From the NCBI GenBank assembly GCA_018896355.1, contig JAHIMW010000017.1:1-13446 (forward strand): a DNA stretch of 13,446 nucleotides. The letters run 5' to 3'. The notes beneath the pieces are model-generated. The model did not search any database and had not been told where the DNA came from. It saw only the letters and a list, made by a program, of their open reading frames with translations. This stretch comes from Pseudomonadota bacterium. GTDB taxonomy: Bacteria > Desulfobacterota > Syntrophia > Syntrophales > UBA5619. Of the stretch, positions 6,651-12,723 are shown piece after piece (the stretch's first letter is position 1; each line of letters starts with the position of its first letter). The position numbers and the translations under genes were made by a program.

Positions 6651-8043
6651 CCCCGACCGGTATCCCGAGATAGTCCGCCTGTTTTTTGTTCAGCTTCGAC
6701 AGCTTCGCCCCCAGACGCTCCAGATGAAGTCTTGCCACCTCTTCGTCCAGCTTCTTGGGCAGCGTATAAACGCCCGGTTTCAGTTTGCCGGCAGCCAGTT
6801 CCAACTGCGCGAGGCACTGGTTTGTAAAGCTGTTGCTCATCACAAAGCTGGGGTGGCCGGTCGCGCAGCCGAGATTCACCAGGCGTCCTTCGGCCAGAAC
6901 GATGATGCTTCTTCCCGATTTCAGCGTCCATTTGTCCACCTGCGGCTTGATCGACATGCGCTTGCAGCCGGGCGTATTTTCCAGGTAGTGCATGTCGATC
7001 TCGCTGTCAAAATGGCCGATGTTACAGACGATCGCCTCGTTTTTCATCTTTTCCATCTGCCGGCCGGTGATAACGTCGCAGCAGCCGGTCGCCGTGATGA
7101 AGATGTCCCCTTTGGCAAGGACGTCATCGAGGGCGGTCACCTCGTACCCCTCCATGGCCGCCTGGAGCGCGCAGATCGGATCGATTTCCACGATAATCAC
7201 GCGGGCGCCGAAGCCCCGCATGGACTGGGCGCACCCCTTGCCGACATCGCCGTAGCCGCAGACCACCACCGCCTTGCCGACCACCATGATGTCTGTGGCC
7301 CGTTTGATGCCGTCCGCCAGCGATTCCCGGCAGCCGTAAAGATTATCGAATTTCGACTTGGTCACCGAATCGTTCACATTGATGGCGGGGAATAGAAGTT
7401 CTCCATCCCGGGCCATCTGGTAGAGACGGTGCACACCTGTGGTGGTCTCCTCGGAAACCCCGCGGATACGGGATGCCACTTGATGCCAGTGTTGCGGTGA
7501 CGTCTTCAGGCGGTGGGCCAGGCGCTCCCGGACGATCTTGAACTCCTTGTTGTCACACGGCTGTTTCAGGATCGAGGGGTCATTTTCCACCCGAACGCCC
7601 TCATGAACCATCAGCGTTGCATCCCCGCCGTCATCGACGATCAGATCCGGTCCCGTGCCGTCGGGCCAGGTCAGCGCCTGCTCGGTGCACCACCAGTACT
7701 CCTCCAGCGACTCCCCCTTCCACGCAAACACGGCGGCGGTTCCCGCCTGGGCGATCGCAGCCGCGGCATGGTCCTGCGTGGAGAAGATGTTGCAGGATGC
7801 CCAGCGGATATCGGCCCCAAGCTCTTTCAGCGTCTCGATCAGCATGGCGGTCTGAATGGTCATGTGCAGGCTGCCCATGATCTTCAAACCGGCCAACGGT
7901 TTTTTGGGACCGTACTTTTTCCGAACGGCCATCAGGCCCGGCATCTCATTTTCGGAAAGACGAATCTCCTCCCGCCCCCAAACCGCCAGAGACGGATCGG
8001 CGATCTTGCAGGGCAGATTTTTATCCATTTTCATAAACTTCAT
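6619..8043 (-). CDS. ahcY: Adenosylhomocysteinase (S-adenosyl-L-homocysteine hydrolase)
   Basis: A cytoplasmic NAD-dependent enzyme that reversibly splits S-adenosylhomocysteine into adenosine and homocysteine, removing the product inhibitor of SAM-dependent methyltransferases. The protein is 474 aa, the long bacterial form with an extra segment of about 40 residues (roughly 150-195) compared with the 432-aa human enzyme. Visible features are GSLHMTIQTAMLIETL (57-72), NIFSTQDHAAAAIA (85-98), VDDGGDATL, SEETTTGVHRLYQM (197-210), NDSVTKSKFDNLYGCRESL (224-242, with the catalytic K/D/N set), the NAD-binding CGYGDVGKG (262-270), TATGCCDVI, and the C-terminal KPDYYRY that closes the partner subunit's site. 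AAAGGAG lies 9 nt before the ATG at 8043. It starts 3 nt after the DUF502 stop, so the two genes are cotranscribed. Confidence 0.97.
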   Translation of the reverse strand: MKFMKMDKNLPCKIADPSLAVWGREEIRLSENEMPGLMAVRKKYGPKKPLAGLKIMGSLHMTIQTAMLIETLKELGADIRWASCNIFSTQDHAAAAIAQAGTAAVFAWKGESLEEYWWCTEQALTWPDGTGPDLIVDDGGDATLMVHEGVRVENDPSILKQPCDNKEFKIVRERLAHRLKTSPQHWHQVASRIRGVSEETTTGVHRLYQMARDGELLFPAINVNDSVTKSKFDNLYGCRESLADGIKRATDIMVVGKAVVVCGYGDVGKGCAQSMRGFGARVIIVEIDPICALQAAMEGYEVTALDDVLAKGDIFITATGCCDVITGRQMEKMKNEAIVCNIGHFDSEIDMHYLENTPGCKRMSIKPQVDKWTLKSGRSIIVLAEGRLVNLGCATGHPSFVMSNSFTNQCLAQLELAAGKLKPGVYTLPKKLDEEVARLHLERLGAKLSKLNKKQADYLGIPVGGPFKPDYYRY

Positions 8044-8046
8044 GGT

Positions 8047-8763
8047 TCATTCTCCTTTTATTGCTTCCATTTCGGTTTCGCTGCGCGGATCACTCTCCGG
8101 AAACAGGCCTTTAGGGTTTAACGGGGTTGTGTCCCGCCCGGCAACGGCGAGGTGTTCATTTGGCGATACAATCCCCGCTGAAATGATCAGCGTAAAGGCC
8201 TCCTCCACCGTCATGCGGAGTTCGATCAGCTCATCCTGCGGAACCATGATGAAAAATCCTGTCGTCGGCGTCAGCGCAAGCGGCATGAAAACACCGATGC
8301 AGCGGCCCTTCTGACCGATCGCTTTCTGGATTTCGCCATTGGGGGTTCCGGTGACGAATCCAACGCTGTAAACTCCGCGACGGGGATACTCGACCAGCAC
8401 CACCCTCTTGAAACTCTGCGCCTTGTCCATGAACAGACTGTCGGCAATCCGTTTGATGGCATTATAGACGCTCCGGACGAACGGAATCTTTCCGACGAGA
8501 CGTTCGCCGAAGCGGACCAACCGGTTCCCGAGGTAGCTCGTCGTCACAAGACCGCAGACGAAGATCAGAATGACCGTGACGATCACGCCCAGTCCGGGGA
8601 TATGAAATTTCAACAGGGTATCCGGCTGATATTGAGCAGGAATAACATTCAGGAGGCTATCCATCATACCGATGATCAACGAAAGGATATAGATCGTGAG
8701 TCCCGCCGGAATGACCACGGCCAGGCCGGTTAGAAAGATCCTCTTCATTCTCTTTTTCAACAT
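8047..8763 (-). CDS. DUF502 family inner-membrane protein
   Basis: A 238-aa protein of the uncharacterised DUF502 family, found across proteobacteria. Two membrane helices are clear (about 9-33 and 57-77). The family signature VGKIPFVRSVYNAIKRIADSL (starting about residue 90) follows, then VVLVEYPRRGVYSVGFVTG and VFMPLALTPTTGFFIMVP, which suggest a small soluble beta-rich domain. The C-terminal tail is charged and variable. No enzymatic motif is visible and no function is claimed. A GAGGACGAGA ribosome site precedes the ATG at 8763, and a good promoter lies about 35 nt upstream. The stop is 3 nt before ahcY, so this gene and ahcY form a two-gene unit. The pairing may be only positional. Confidence 0.88.
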   Translation of the reverse strand: MLKKRMKRIFLTGLAVVIPAGLTIYILSLIIGMMDSLLNVIPAQYQPDTLLKFHIPGLGVIVTVILIFVCGLVTTSYLGNRLVRFGERLVGKIPFVRSVYNAIKRIADSLFMDKAQSFKRVVLVEYPRRGVYSVGFVTGTPNGEIQKAIGQKGRCIGVFMPLALTPTTGFFIMVPQDELIELRMTVEEAFTLIISAGIVSPNEHLAVAGRDTTPLNPKGLFPESDPRSETEMEAIKGE

Positions 8764-8799
8764 TCTCGTCCTCTATTGCGCTTGCATGGGCTGCGCAGA

Positions 8800-8828
8800 T
8801 TTATACCAAAATCCGAAAATGGTTTCAA
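8800..8828 (-). promoter_or_regulatory. Candidate sigma-70-type promoter for DUF502-ahcY
   Basis: On the minus strand TTGAAA (8828-8823), a 17-nt spacer and TATAAA (8805-8800) match consensus 4/6 and 5/6 at ideal spacing. The predicted start near 8793 leaves about 30 nt of leader. The -35 box lies inside a perfect 7-bp inverted repeat (GTTTCAA 8822-8828, TTGAAAC 8837-8843, 8-nt loop), which could be a repressor site or a weak panD 3' hairpin. No SAH-riboswitch-like structure was seen in the short leader. Confidence 0.6.
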
Positions 8829-8854
8829 TGGCTTATTTGAAACGAGGTCGTCGA

Positions 8855-9214
8855 TTACGCCGACCGATGTTTGATCCGGTTCTTTTCATCGACGAGGATG
8901 CACTTCGGCGCCCAGTTTGCCGCAGCGGCCTCATCGACCATCACATAACTGGCGATTATGATCAGATCCCCGCGAGCGACCTTCCTCGCCGCGGCGCCGT
9001 TGAGACAGATGGTTCCCGAATCCCTCGGACCCGGAATGACGTAGGTTTCAAATCGCTCCCCGTTCGAAACATCATAGATGGCGACCTTTTCATAGGGGAG
9101 AAGATCCGCCGCCTCCATGAGCTGTTCGTCAATCGAAATGCTGCCCTCGTAATGGAGATCCGCGTCGGTCACCGTCGCCCGGTGGAGCTTCGACTTGAGC
9201 ATGAATCTCTGCAT
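8855..9214 (-). CDS. panD: Aspartate 1-decarboxylase PanD (pyruvoyl-dependent)
   Basis: Makes beta-alanine from L-aspartate in the cytoplasm, one of the two substrates of PanC. The 119-aa protein is a proenzyme that self-cleaves between Gly24 and Ser25 (LHYEG | SISID), and the new Ser25 becomes the pyruvoyl group. Other family residues line up with E. coli numbering: K9, Y22, R54, T57, Y58, and the NGAAARK segment around the usual N72. The start was chosen at the ATG 9214-9212 because an AGGAGG site lies 9 nt upstream and because it puts the cleavage serine exactly at 25. The ATG two codons upstream (9220) is too close to that site. The frame stays open to 9328 but only inside panC. The start lies 2 nt after the panC stop, giving tight coupling. 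Confidence 0.96.
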   Translation of the reverse strand: MQRFMLKSKLHRATVTDADLHYEGSISIDEQLMEAADLLPYEKVAIYDVSNGERFETYVIPGPRDSGTICLNGAAARKVARGDLIIIASYVMVDEAAAANWAPKCILVDEKNRIKHRSA

Positions 9215-9216
9215 GA

Positions 9217-10116
9217 TCATCTTCCTCCTGCATGGAATCTTCGCTTTCCGGTTTCCATGGATTCCCCGAAAACGCGGTTGTCGATCAATCTGGTCTTCCC
9301 TACCCGGACCGCCAGAGCCAACACGCATTCGCCCTCGATCCGCGCCGCATCCTTCATGGTCTTCACATCACAGATCTGGGCGTAATCGATCTCCGTGTGC
9401 GGATAACCGGCGATCCATGCACGCACTTTTCCCAGAATGGACGATACGTCCCGCTCACCGTTGTCGTAGAGCTCTTGGGCGAGGTCCAGTGAGCGGCTCA
9501 GGCAGAGCGCGGATTTTCTCTCTTCCGGGTTCAGGTAGACATTCCGCGAGCTCATCGCCAGCCCGTCGGGCTCGCGCGTCGTATCCATGCCGACCACCTC
9601 GATATCCATATTCAGATCGCGGACCATCCGCCGGATCGTCACATACTGCTGGAAATCCTTCTTCCCGAATATCGTGACATGGGGTTTGACGATATGGAAG
9701 AGCTTCGTGCAGACCGTCGTCACTCCCCGGAAAAAGCGCGGACGGGAAATGCCGCAGAGGTTGTTCGTGGTCCCCTCCACCTCGACATGGGTCTGATAGC
9801 CTTCCGGGTACATCTCCCGGTTGTCCGGACAAAAGATCACATCGACGTCCACCCCTTCCGCAAGCTTTTGGTCTCTTTCAAAATCGCGCGGATAGGCATC
9901 CAGATCCTCCGTCGGGGCGAACTGGGCGGGATTGACATAGATGCTGACAATGAGGCAATCCCCCCGTTTGCGTCCGATCCGCATCAGGTTCAAATGCCCC
10001 TCATGAAAGTATCCCATCGTCGGAACAAAGGCGATCCGCCGCCCGAGGCGCCGTTCAGCCTCCGAAAATTCCTGCATCTCTCCCGCAGATTGAACGATCT
10101 TCACGTCACACCCCAT
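9217..10116 (-). CDS. panC: Pantothenate synthetase PanC (pantoate--beta-alanine ligase)
   Basis: ATP-dependent condensation of pantoate with beta-alanine through a pantoyl-adenylate intermediate, in the cytoplasm. The protein is 299 aa from the ATG at 10116. It has the class I synthetase-like fold: PTMGYFHEGHLNLM with the HxGH motif (H38, H41), SIYVNPAQFAP (58-68), RGVTTVCTKLFHIVKPH, FGKKDFQQ (150-157), EPDGLAMSSRNVYL with the KMSKS-like MSSRN (188-192), and a C-terminal domain. The start is uncertain. The ATG at 10116 comes 2 nt after the T-run of a strong terminator-like hairpin, and its only ribosome-site candidate (AGGGG) is inside that hairpin. A GTG at 10104, preceded 6 nt upstream by GGGG and giving VKIVQSAGEMQ, matches the usual PanC N-terminus (MKI...) better. 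PanB is not in the window; PanD follows. Confidence 0.95.
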   Translation of the reverse strand: MGCDVKIVQSAGEMQEFSEAERRLGRRIAFVPTMGYFHEGHLNLMRIGRKRGDCLIVSIYVNPAQFAPTEDLDAYPRDFERDQKLAEGVDVDVIFCPDNREMYPEGYQTHVEVEGTTNNLCGISRPRFFRGVTTVCTKLFHIVKPHVTIFGKKDFQQYVTIRRMVRDLNMDIEVVGMDTTREPDGLAMSSRNVYLNPEERKSALCLSRSLDLAQELYDNGERDVSSILGKVRAWIAGYPHTEIDYAQICDVKTMKDAARIEGECVLALAVRVGKTRLIDNRVFGESMETGKRRFHAGGR

Positions 10117-10150
10117 ACAAAAAAGCCCCTGCGTCCAAGACGAGAGGCTT
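10117..10150 (-). terminator. Intrinsic-terminator-like hairpin with T6 tract directly before panC
   Basis: On the minus strand GCCTCT (10148-10143) pairs with AGGGGC (10130-10125) including one G:T wobble. CGTC (10142-10139) pairs with GACG (10135-10132), and one C (10131) is bulged. The loop is three bases. The stem is followed at once by TTTTTT (10124-10119), which pairs in part with AA at 10150-10149. The structure is a textbook factor-independent terminator 74 nt after the rsmA stop. It also takes up the AGGGG that would serve as the panC ribosome site. It may end the tsaD-DUF2062-rsmA transcript or act as an attenuator for panC-panD. No convincing separate promoter was found between it and panC. 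Confidence 0.7.
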
Positions 10151-10223
10151 CCTTCCGTATTTGTGAACCCCGATCCTCCCCCGTCCCAGTCCGTTGCCGG
10201 ATCCAAGCGTTGGCGCTGCCCTA

Positions 10224-11081
10224 TCAGATGCCCTTCCGCTTGTCAAGAAGTTTGTCGGCGCCGGTTTCGATCCATGTCTTCGTCAACAGGGAAAATTCCT
10301 CGACCGACAGGGTCTCCGCCCTTCTGGTTCGGTCGATGCCGCTTTGGATGAATACCCGATCGACCATCTCCTCCGGAAGACCGATCCCACGGAGGTTGTT
10401 CCAGAGGGTTTTTCTTCGCCGGGCGAAGGCCGCCCGGACGATTTTTGCAAACAGCGCCCCATCCGGGAGCTCGGGCTCCCGGAGGACCTCGATCCGCAGA
10501 ACAGACGAAACCACGTCCGGCATCGGATAAAAGCAGGTCGGCGGGACCGTCATTGCGGATACGACTCTCGTATACCTTGCGACGATAACCGAAGGGATGC
10601 CATAATCCTTCGTCCCCGGAGGCGCCGCAATCCGGTCGGCCAGTTCCTTCTGGAACATCAGGATCATCAACGAGATCGACCGTCGAAAGTCGAGCAGCCG
10701 AAATAGGATCGGCGAGGAGATATGGTAGGGGATATTGCCGACGACCTTGACCCTTCCCCCAGGACAAGCAGAGGAAAAATCGTACTTCAGGACATCCATC
10801 TGCACGACCTCCACCCGCTCCTGTCCGGCGAACCGCTCGCGTAGAACAGAGACCAGCCGCGGATCGACCTCGATTGCTATCACCCGCCCTGCCCTCTTCG
10901 CCAGTTCCTCCGTCATGAAGCCGAGGCCGGCGCCGATTTCCACGATCGTCTCATCCTCTGCGGGTTCGGCGAGCGCGACGATCCTGCGGATGATGTTCAG
11001 ATCTTCCAGGAAGGACTGTCCCAGCCTCTTCCGCGGATGGATATCATACCTGGCGACCATTTTTCGTACGGATGTGATCAT
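10224..11081 (-). CDS. rsmA: 16S rRNA (adenine(1518)-N(6)/adenine(1519)-N(6))-dimethyltransferase RsmA (KsgA)
   Basis: A SAM-dependent enzyme that dimethylates two adjacent adenines in the 3'-terminal hairpin of 16S rRNA, late in 30S assembly. The protein is 285 aa (E. coli KsgA 273). Visible motifs are the N-terminal RKRLGQSFLED (17-27), the SAM-binding EIGAGLGFMT (48-57), acidic IEVD (70-73), QMDVLKYD (94-101), and the catalytic NIPYHISSPI (116-125), equivalent to NLPYxISTP. FYPMPDVVSSVLR is the P-x-P-x-V-x-S segment, and FARRRKTLWNNLRG begins the helical C-terminal domain. The ATG at 11081 follows GAGG, and that ribosome site and the A of the ATG lie in a perfect palindrome (11081-11098). 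The gene sits downstream of tsaD and DUF2062, separated by a repeat element. Confidence 0.96.
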   Translation of the reverse strand: MITSVRKMVARYDIHPRKRLGQSFLEDLNIIRRIVALAEPAEDETIVEIGAGLGFMTEELAKRAGRVIAIEVDPRLVSVLRERFAGQERVEVVQMDVLKYDFSSACPGGRVKVVGNIPYHISSPILFRLLDFRRSISLMILMFQKELADRIAAPPGTKDYGIPSVIVARYTRVVSAMTVPPTCFYPMPDVVSSVLRIEVLREPELPDGALFAKIVRAAFARRRKTLWNNLRGIGLPEEMVDRVFIQSGIDRTRRAETLSVEEFSLLTKTWIETGADKLLDKRKGI

Positions 11082-11153
11082 TTGACGACCTCGTCAAAAG
11101 TTAAATTTCCCCTCCCCCGGTGGGAGGGGACTAAGGGGAGGGGGAGGAAATCT
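11081..11153 (+). repeat. GC-rich hairpin repeat, copy B, upstream of rsmA, with adjoining palindrome
   Basis: A perfect palindrome (TTTGACGA, CC, TCGTCAAA; 11081-11098) adjoins a stem TCCCCTCCC (11108-11116) / GGGAGGGGA (11122-11130) with a CCGGT loop. A third G-rich arm (GGGGAGGGGGAGG, about 11135-11147) follows and could compete for the same C-rich arm. The order of blocks matches copy A at 2312-2362, here inverted relative to it. The element fills nearly all of the 91-bp DUF2062-rsmA spacer. A partial match to the palindrome edge (GACGACCTCGT) also occurs on the minus strand just after panD (about 8850-8840). This is a dispersed, MITE- or REP-like intergenic element judging from the two copies. 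The exact ends are uncertain. Confidence 0.6.
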
Positions 11154-11172
11154 TGAACTTCTTGCCAAGCCG

Positions 11173-11619
11173 TCATCCTTTGCTCCTCGCCCGGATCGCC
11201 GAGACCAGCCGGCGTACGATGAAATAGGACGGAACGGCTAAAAACGGGGCCATCAGAATTCCGCCCGTCAGCAGCGGCAGCAGGATCTCCCACCCCAGCG
11301 CCGTGATGCTGCCAAAGGTGTAATCCGGGATCGCGAAAGGGCAGCGCTCCATCCCGAGCAGGAATCGGCCTATCTCATACTGGGCGACGTAGAGCAGAGG
11401 GATGGTAAGCGGATTGGAGATGATCCACGAGCCGAGGTAACCGGCCGTGATGTTCTGGCGGCAGAGGAGACCGATCAAGACGATGATCGCCGTATGGAAC
11501 GGAATCGTCGGCGTTACGCCGACGAAGACGCCGATCGCCAGCCCGGCCGCAATCTGTGCCGGCTCACCCTTCAGGCTGATGAATCTCTCGTAAAAGATCC
11601 GGAATCGTTTTTTCAGCAT
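11173..11619 (-). CDS. DUF2062 family membrane protein
   Basis: A 148-aa protein with the DUF2062 layout. A short basic N-terminus (MLKKRFRIFYERFISLKGEP) is followed by AAGLAIGVFVGVTPTIPFHT (24-43), the family's G-x-F-x-G-x-x-P-x-x-P-F-H motif. A second conserved stretch is GSWIISNPLTIPLLY (63-77), matching W-x-x-N-P-x-T-x-x-P. A final hydrophobic region (about 105-136) precedes a basic tail. Three or four membrane segments are likely. The biochemical role is unknown to me. The ATG at 11619 lies inside the end of tsaD (7-bp overlap) and has no clear ribosome site, so it probably depends on ribosomes finishing tsaD. Confidence 0.87.
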   Translation of the reverse strand: MLKKRFRIFYERFISLKGEPAQIAAGLAIGVFVGVTPTIPFHTAIIVLIGLLCRQNITAGYLGSWIISNPLTIPLLYVAQYEIGRFLLGMERCPFAIPDYTFGSITALGWEILLPLLTGGILMAPFLAVPSYFIVRRLVSAIRARSKG

Positions 11620-12626
11620 GATGGGTGAACCGTGAGGGGCCAGCGCGAGACGGCATTCAGGTCAAACCCGTCGCTGCACCCCGCCTTGAGGAGATGCGTT
11701 CCGACCACGGCAATCATCGCCGCATTGTCGGTGCAGAGAATCGGAGGCGGAATGAAAACCTCGATCCCCGCGCCGGCCGCCTCAGTCCCAAAACGTTCGC
11801 GCAGGCGGCTGTTTGCGGCCACCCCCCCGCAGACGACGACGCGGGCCGCCCTGACCATCGCCGCGGCGCGCAGGGTCTTCTCCACCAGGACATCGCAGAT
11901 CGCCTCCTGATAAGAGGCCGTCAGATCGGGTAACTCCTCAGGGGTAAAAGGGGCGTCGCGCTTCTTGAGTCTCGTCAAAAGGGAGGTCTTCAGACCGCTG
12001 AAGCTGAAATCCAGGCTGTCCCGCATCGCCCGCGGAAACGGAATGGCCTCGCGGTTGCCCTGCTTCGCGAGGCGGTCGATCACCACCCCACCCGGATAGC
12101 CGATCTCCAGCAGTTTCGCGGCTTTGTCGAAGGCCTCCCCCGCCGCATCATCTCTCGTCTGGCCGAGAACGGTGAACCGCTGAAAGCCGTCCACCCGGTA
12201 AATGGTGGTATGCCCCCCGGAAACCACCAGCGCGACGAACGGAAATGTCGGAGGAGAATCCGTCAGGAATGCGGCCGCTACGTGCCCCTCCAGGTGATTG
12301 ACCCCGACAAGCGGGAGCCGTCGGGCGAAGGCGATAGCCTTGGCCGCAGACAAACCGACGAGGAGGGAGCCGATCAGCCCCGGCCCCCGCGTCACGGCGA
12401 TACCGTCGATCCCGGCCAGCGTCGTCCCCGCATCCTCCAGCGCCTGGAGGATCACCGGCACGATCGCCTCGATATGTTTTCGGGAGGCGATCTCCGGGAC
12501 GACGCCTCCGTAGCGCTCATGCACCTTCACCTGTGAGGCAATCACATTGGAGAGCAGGACGCTTCCGTCCCTGACCACCGCGGCCGCCGTCTCATCACAG
12601 GAAGATTCTATACCCAGGACCACCAT
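11613..12626 (-). CDS. tsaD: tRNA N6-adenosine threonylcarbamoyltransferase TsaD
   Basis: The Kae1/Qri7/TsaD enzyme that, with TsaB and TsaE, transfers the threonylcarbamoyl group to A37 of ANN-decoding tRNAs (t6A). The protein is 337 aa, the same length as E. coli TsaD. Visible are the ASKHA start VVLGIESSCDETAAAVV, GGVVPEIASRKH (40-51), TRGPGLIGSLLVG (79-91), the metal-binding NHLEGH (H111 and H115, identical numbering to E. coli), VVSGGHTTIY (134-143), ATP-site DDAAGEAFDKAAK, GGVAANSRLRE (268-278), and TDNAAMIA with the third metal ligand D300. The frame can be extended to 12833, but only the ATG at 12626 gives the family N-terminus, with GGGGGA 8 nt upstream. It is the first gene of the minus-strand unit and overlaps DUF2062. 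Confidence 0.97.
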   Translation of the reverse strand: MVVLGIESSCDETAAAVVRDGSVLLSNVIASQVKVHERYGGVVPEIASRKHIEAIVPVILQALEDAGTTLAGIDGIAVTRGPGLIGSLLVGLSAAKAIAFARRLPLVGVNHLEGHVAAAFLTDSPPTFPFVALVVSGGHTTIYRVDGFQRFTVLGQTRDDAAGEAFDKAAKLLEIGYPGGVVIDRLAKQGNREAIPFPRAMRDSLDFSFSGLKTSLLTRLKKRDAPFTPEELPDLTASYQEAICDVLVEKTLRAAAMVRAARVVVCGGVAANSRLRERFGTEAAGAGIEVFIPPPILCTDNAAMIAVVGTHLLKAGCSDGFDLNAVSRWPLTVHPSC

Positions 12627-12637
12627 CAAGCCATCCC

Positions 12638-12697
12638 CCGCACATTTTCTTTTACAAAAGTGCGGAAAATATATATAGAATTGGCCGATATTTGCAA
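12638..12697 (-). promoter_or_regulatory. Candidate tsaD promoter and inverted repeat in the tsaD leader
   Basis: On the minus strand TTGCAA (12697-12692) is followed by TATATT (12673-12668) at 18 nt, or TATATA at 16 nt. Downstream, CCGCAC (minus strand 12665-12660) and GTGCGG (12643-12638) form an inverted repeat whose hairpin would end right next to the GGGGGA ribosome site of tsaD. The repeat could be an operator, or an RNA hairpin affecting tsaD initiation. Confidence 0.42.
12651..12679 (+). promoter_or_regulatory. Candidate sigma-70-type promoter for nadB
   Basis: TTTACA (12651-12656), a 17-nt spacer and TATAGA (12674-12679) give 5/6 and 4/6 consensus matches. The start would be near 12686, leaving about 38 nt of leader to the nadB ATG. 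The -35 box lies between the arms of the CCGCAC/GTGCGG inverted repeat, a plausible place for a repressor. I could not match that repeat to a known NAD-repressor site. Confidence 0.5.
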
Positions 12698-12723
12698 ACA
12701 AACTTTTCAAGAAAGAGACAACT

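Noticed and set aside
8764..8854. Possible SAH riboswitch before the DUF502-ahcY unit
   Set aside because: The leader downstream of the predicted start is only about 30 nt and shows no conserved pseudoknot-like arrangement; the only structure is a simple inverted repeat at the -35 box.
9221..9328. N-terminal extension of panD
   Set aside because: Lies inside panC coding sequence in another frame; the 9214 start has the AGGAGG site and puts the pyruvoyl serine at position 25.
9679..10530. Plus-strand ORF (283 codons) across panC and rsmA
   Set aside because: Crosses two well-supported opposite-strand genes and the spacer between them; no recognisable motif.
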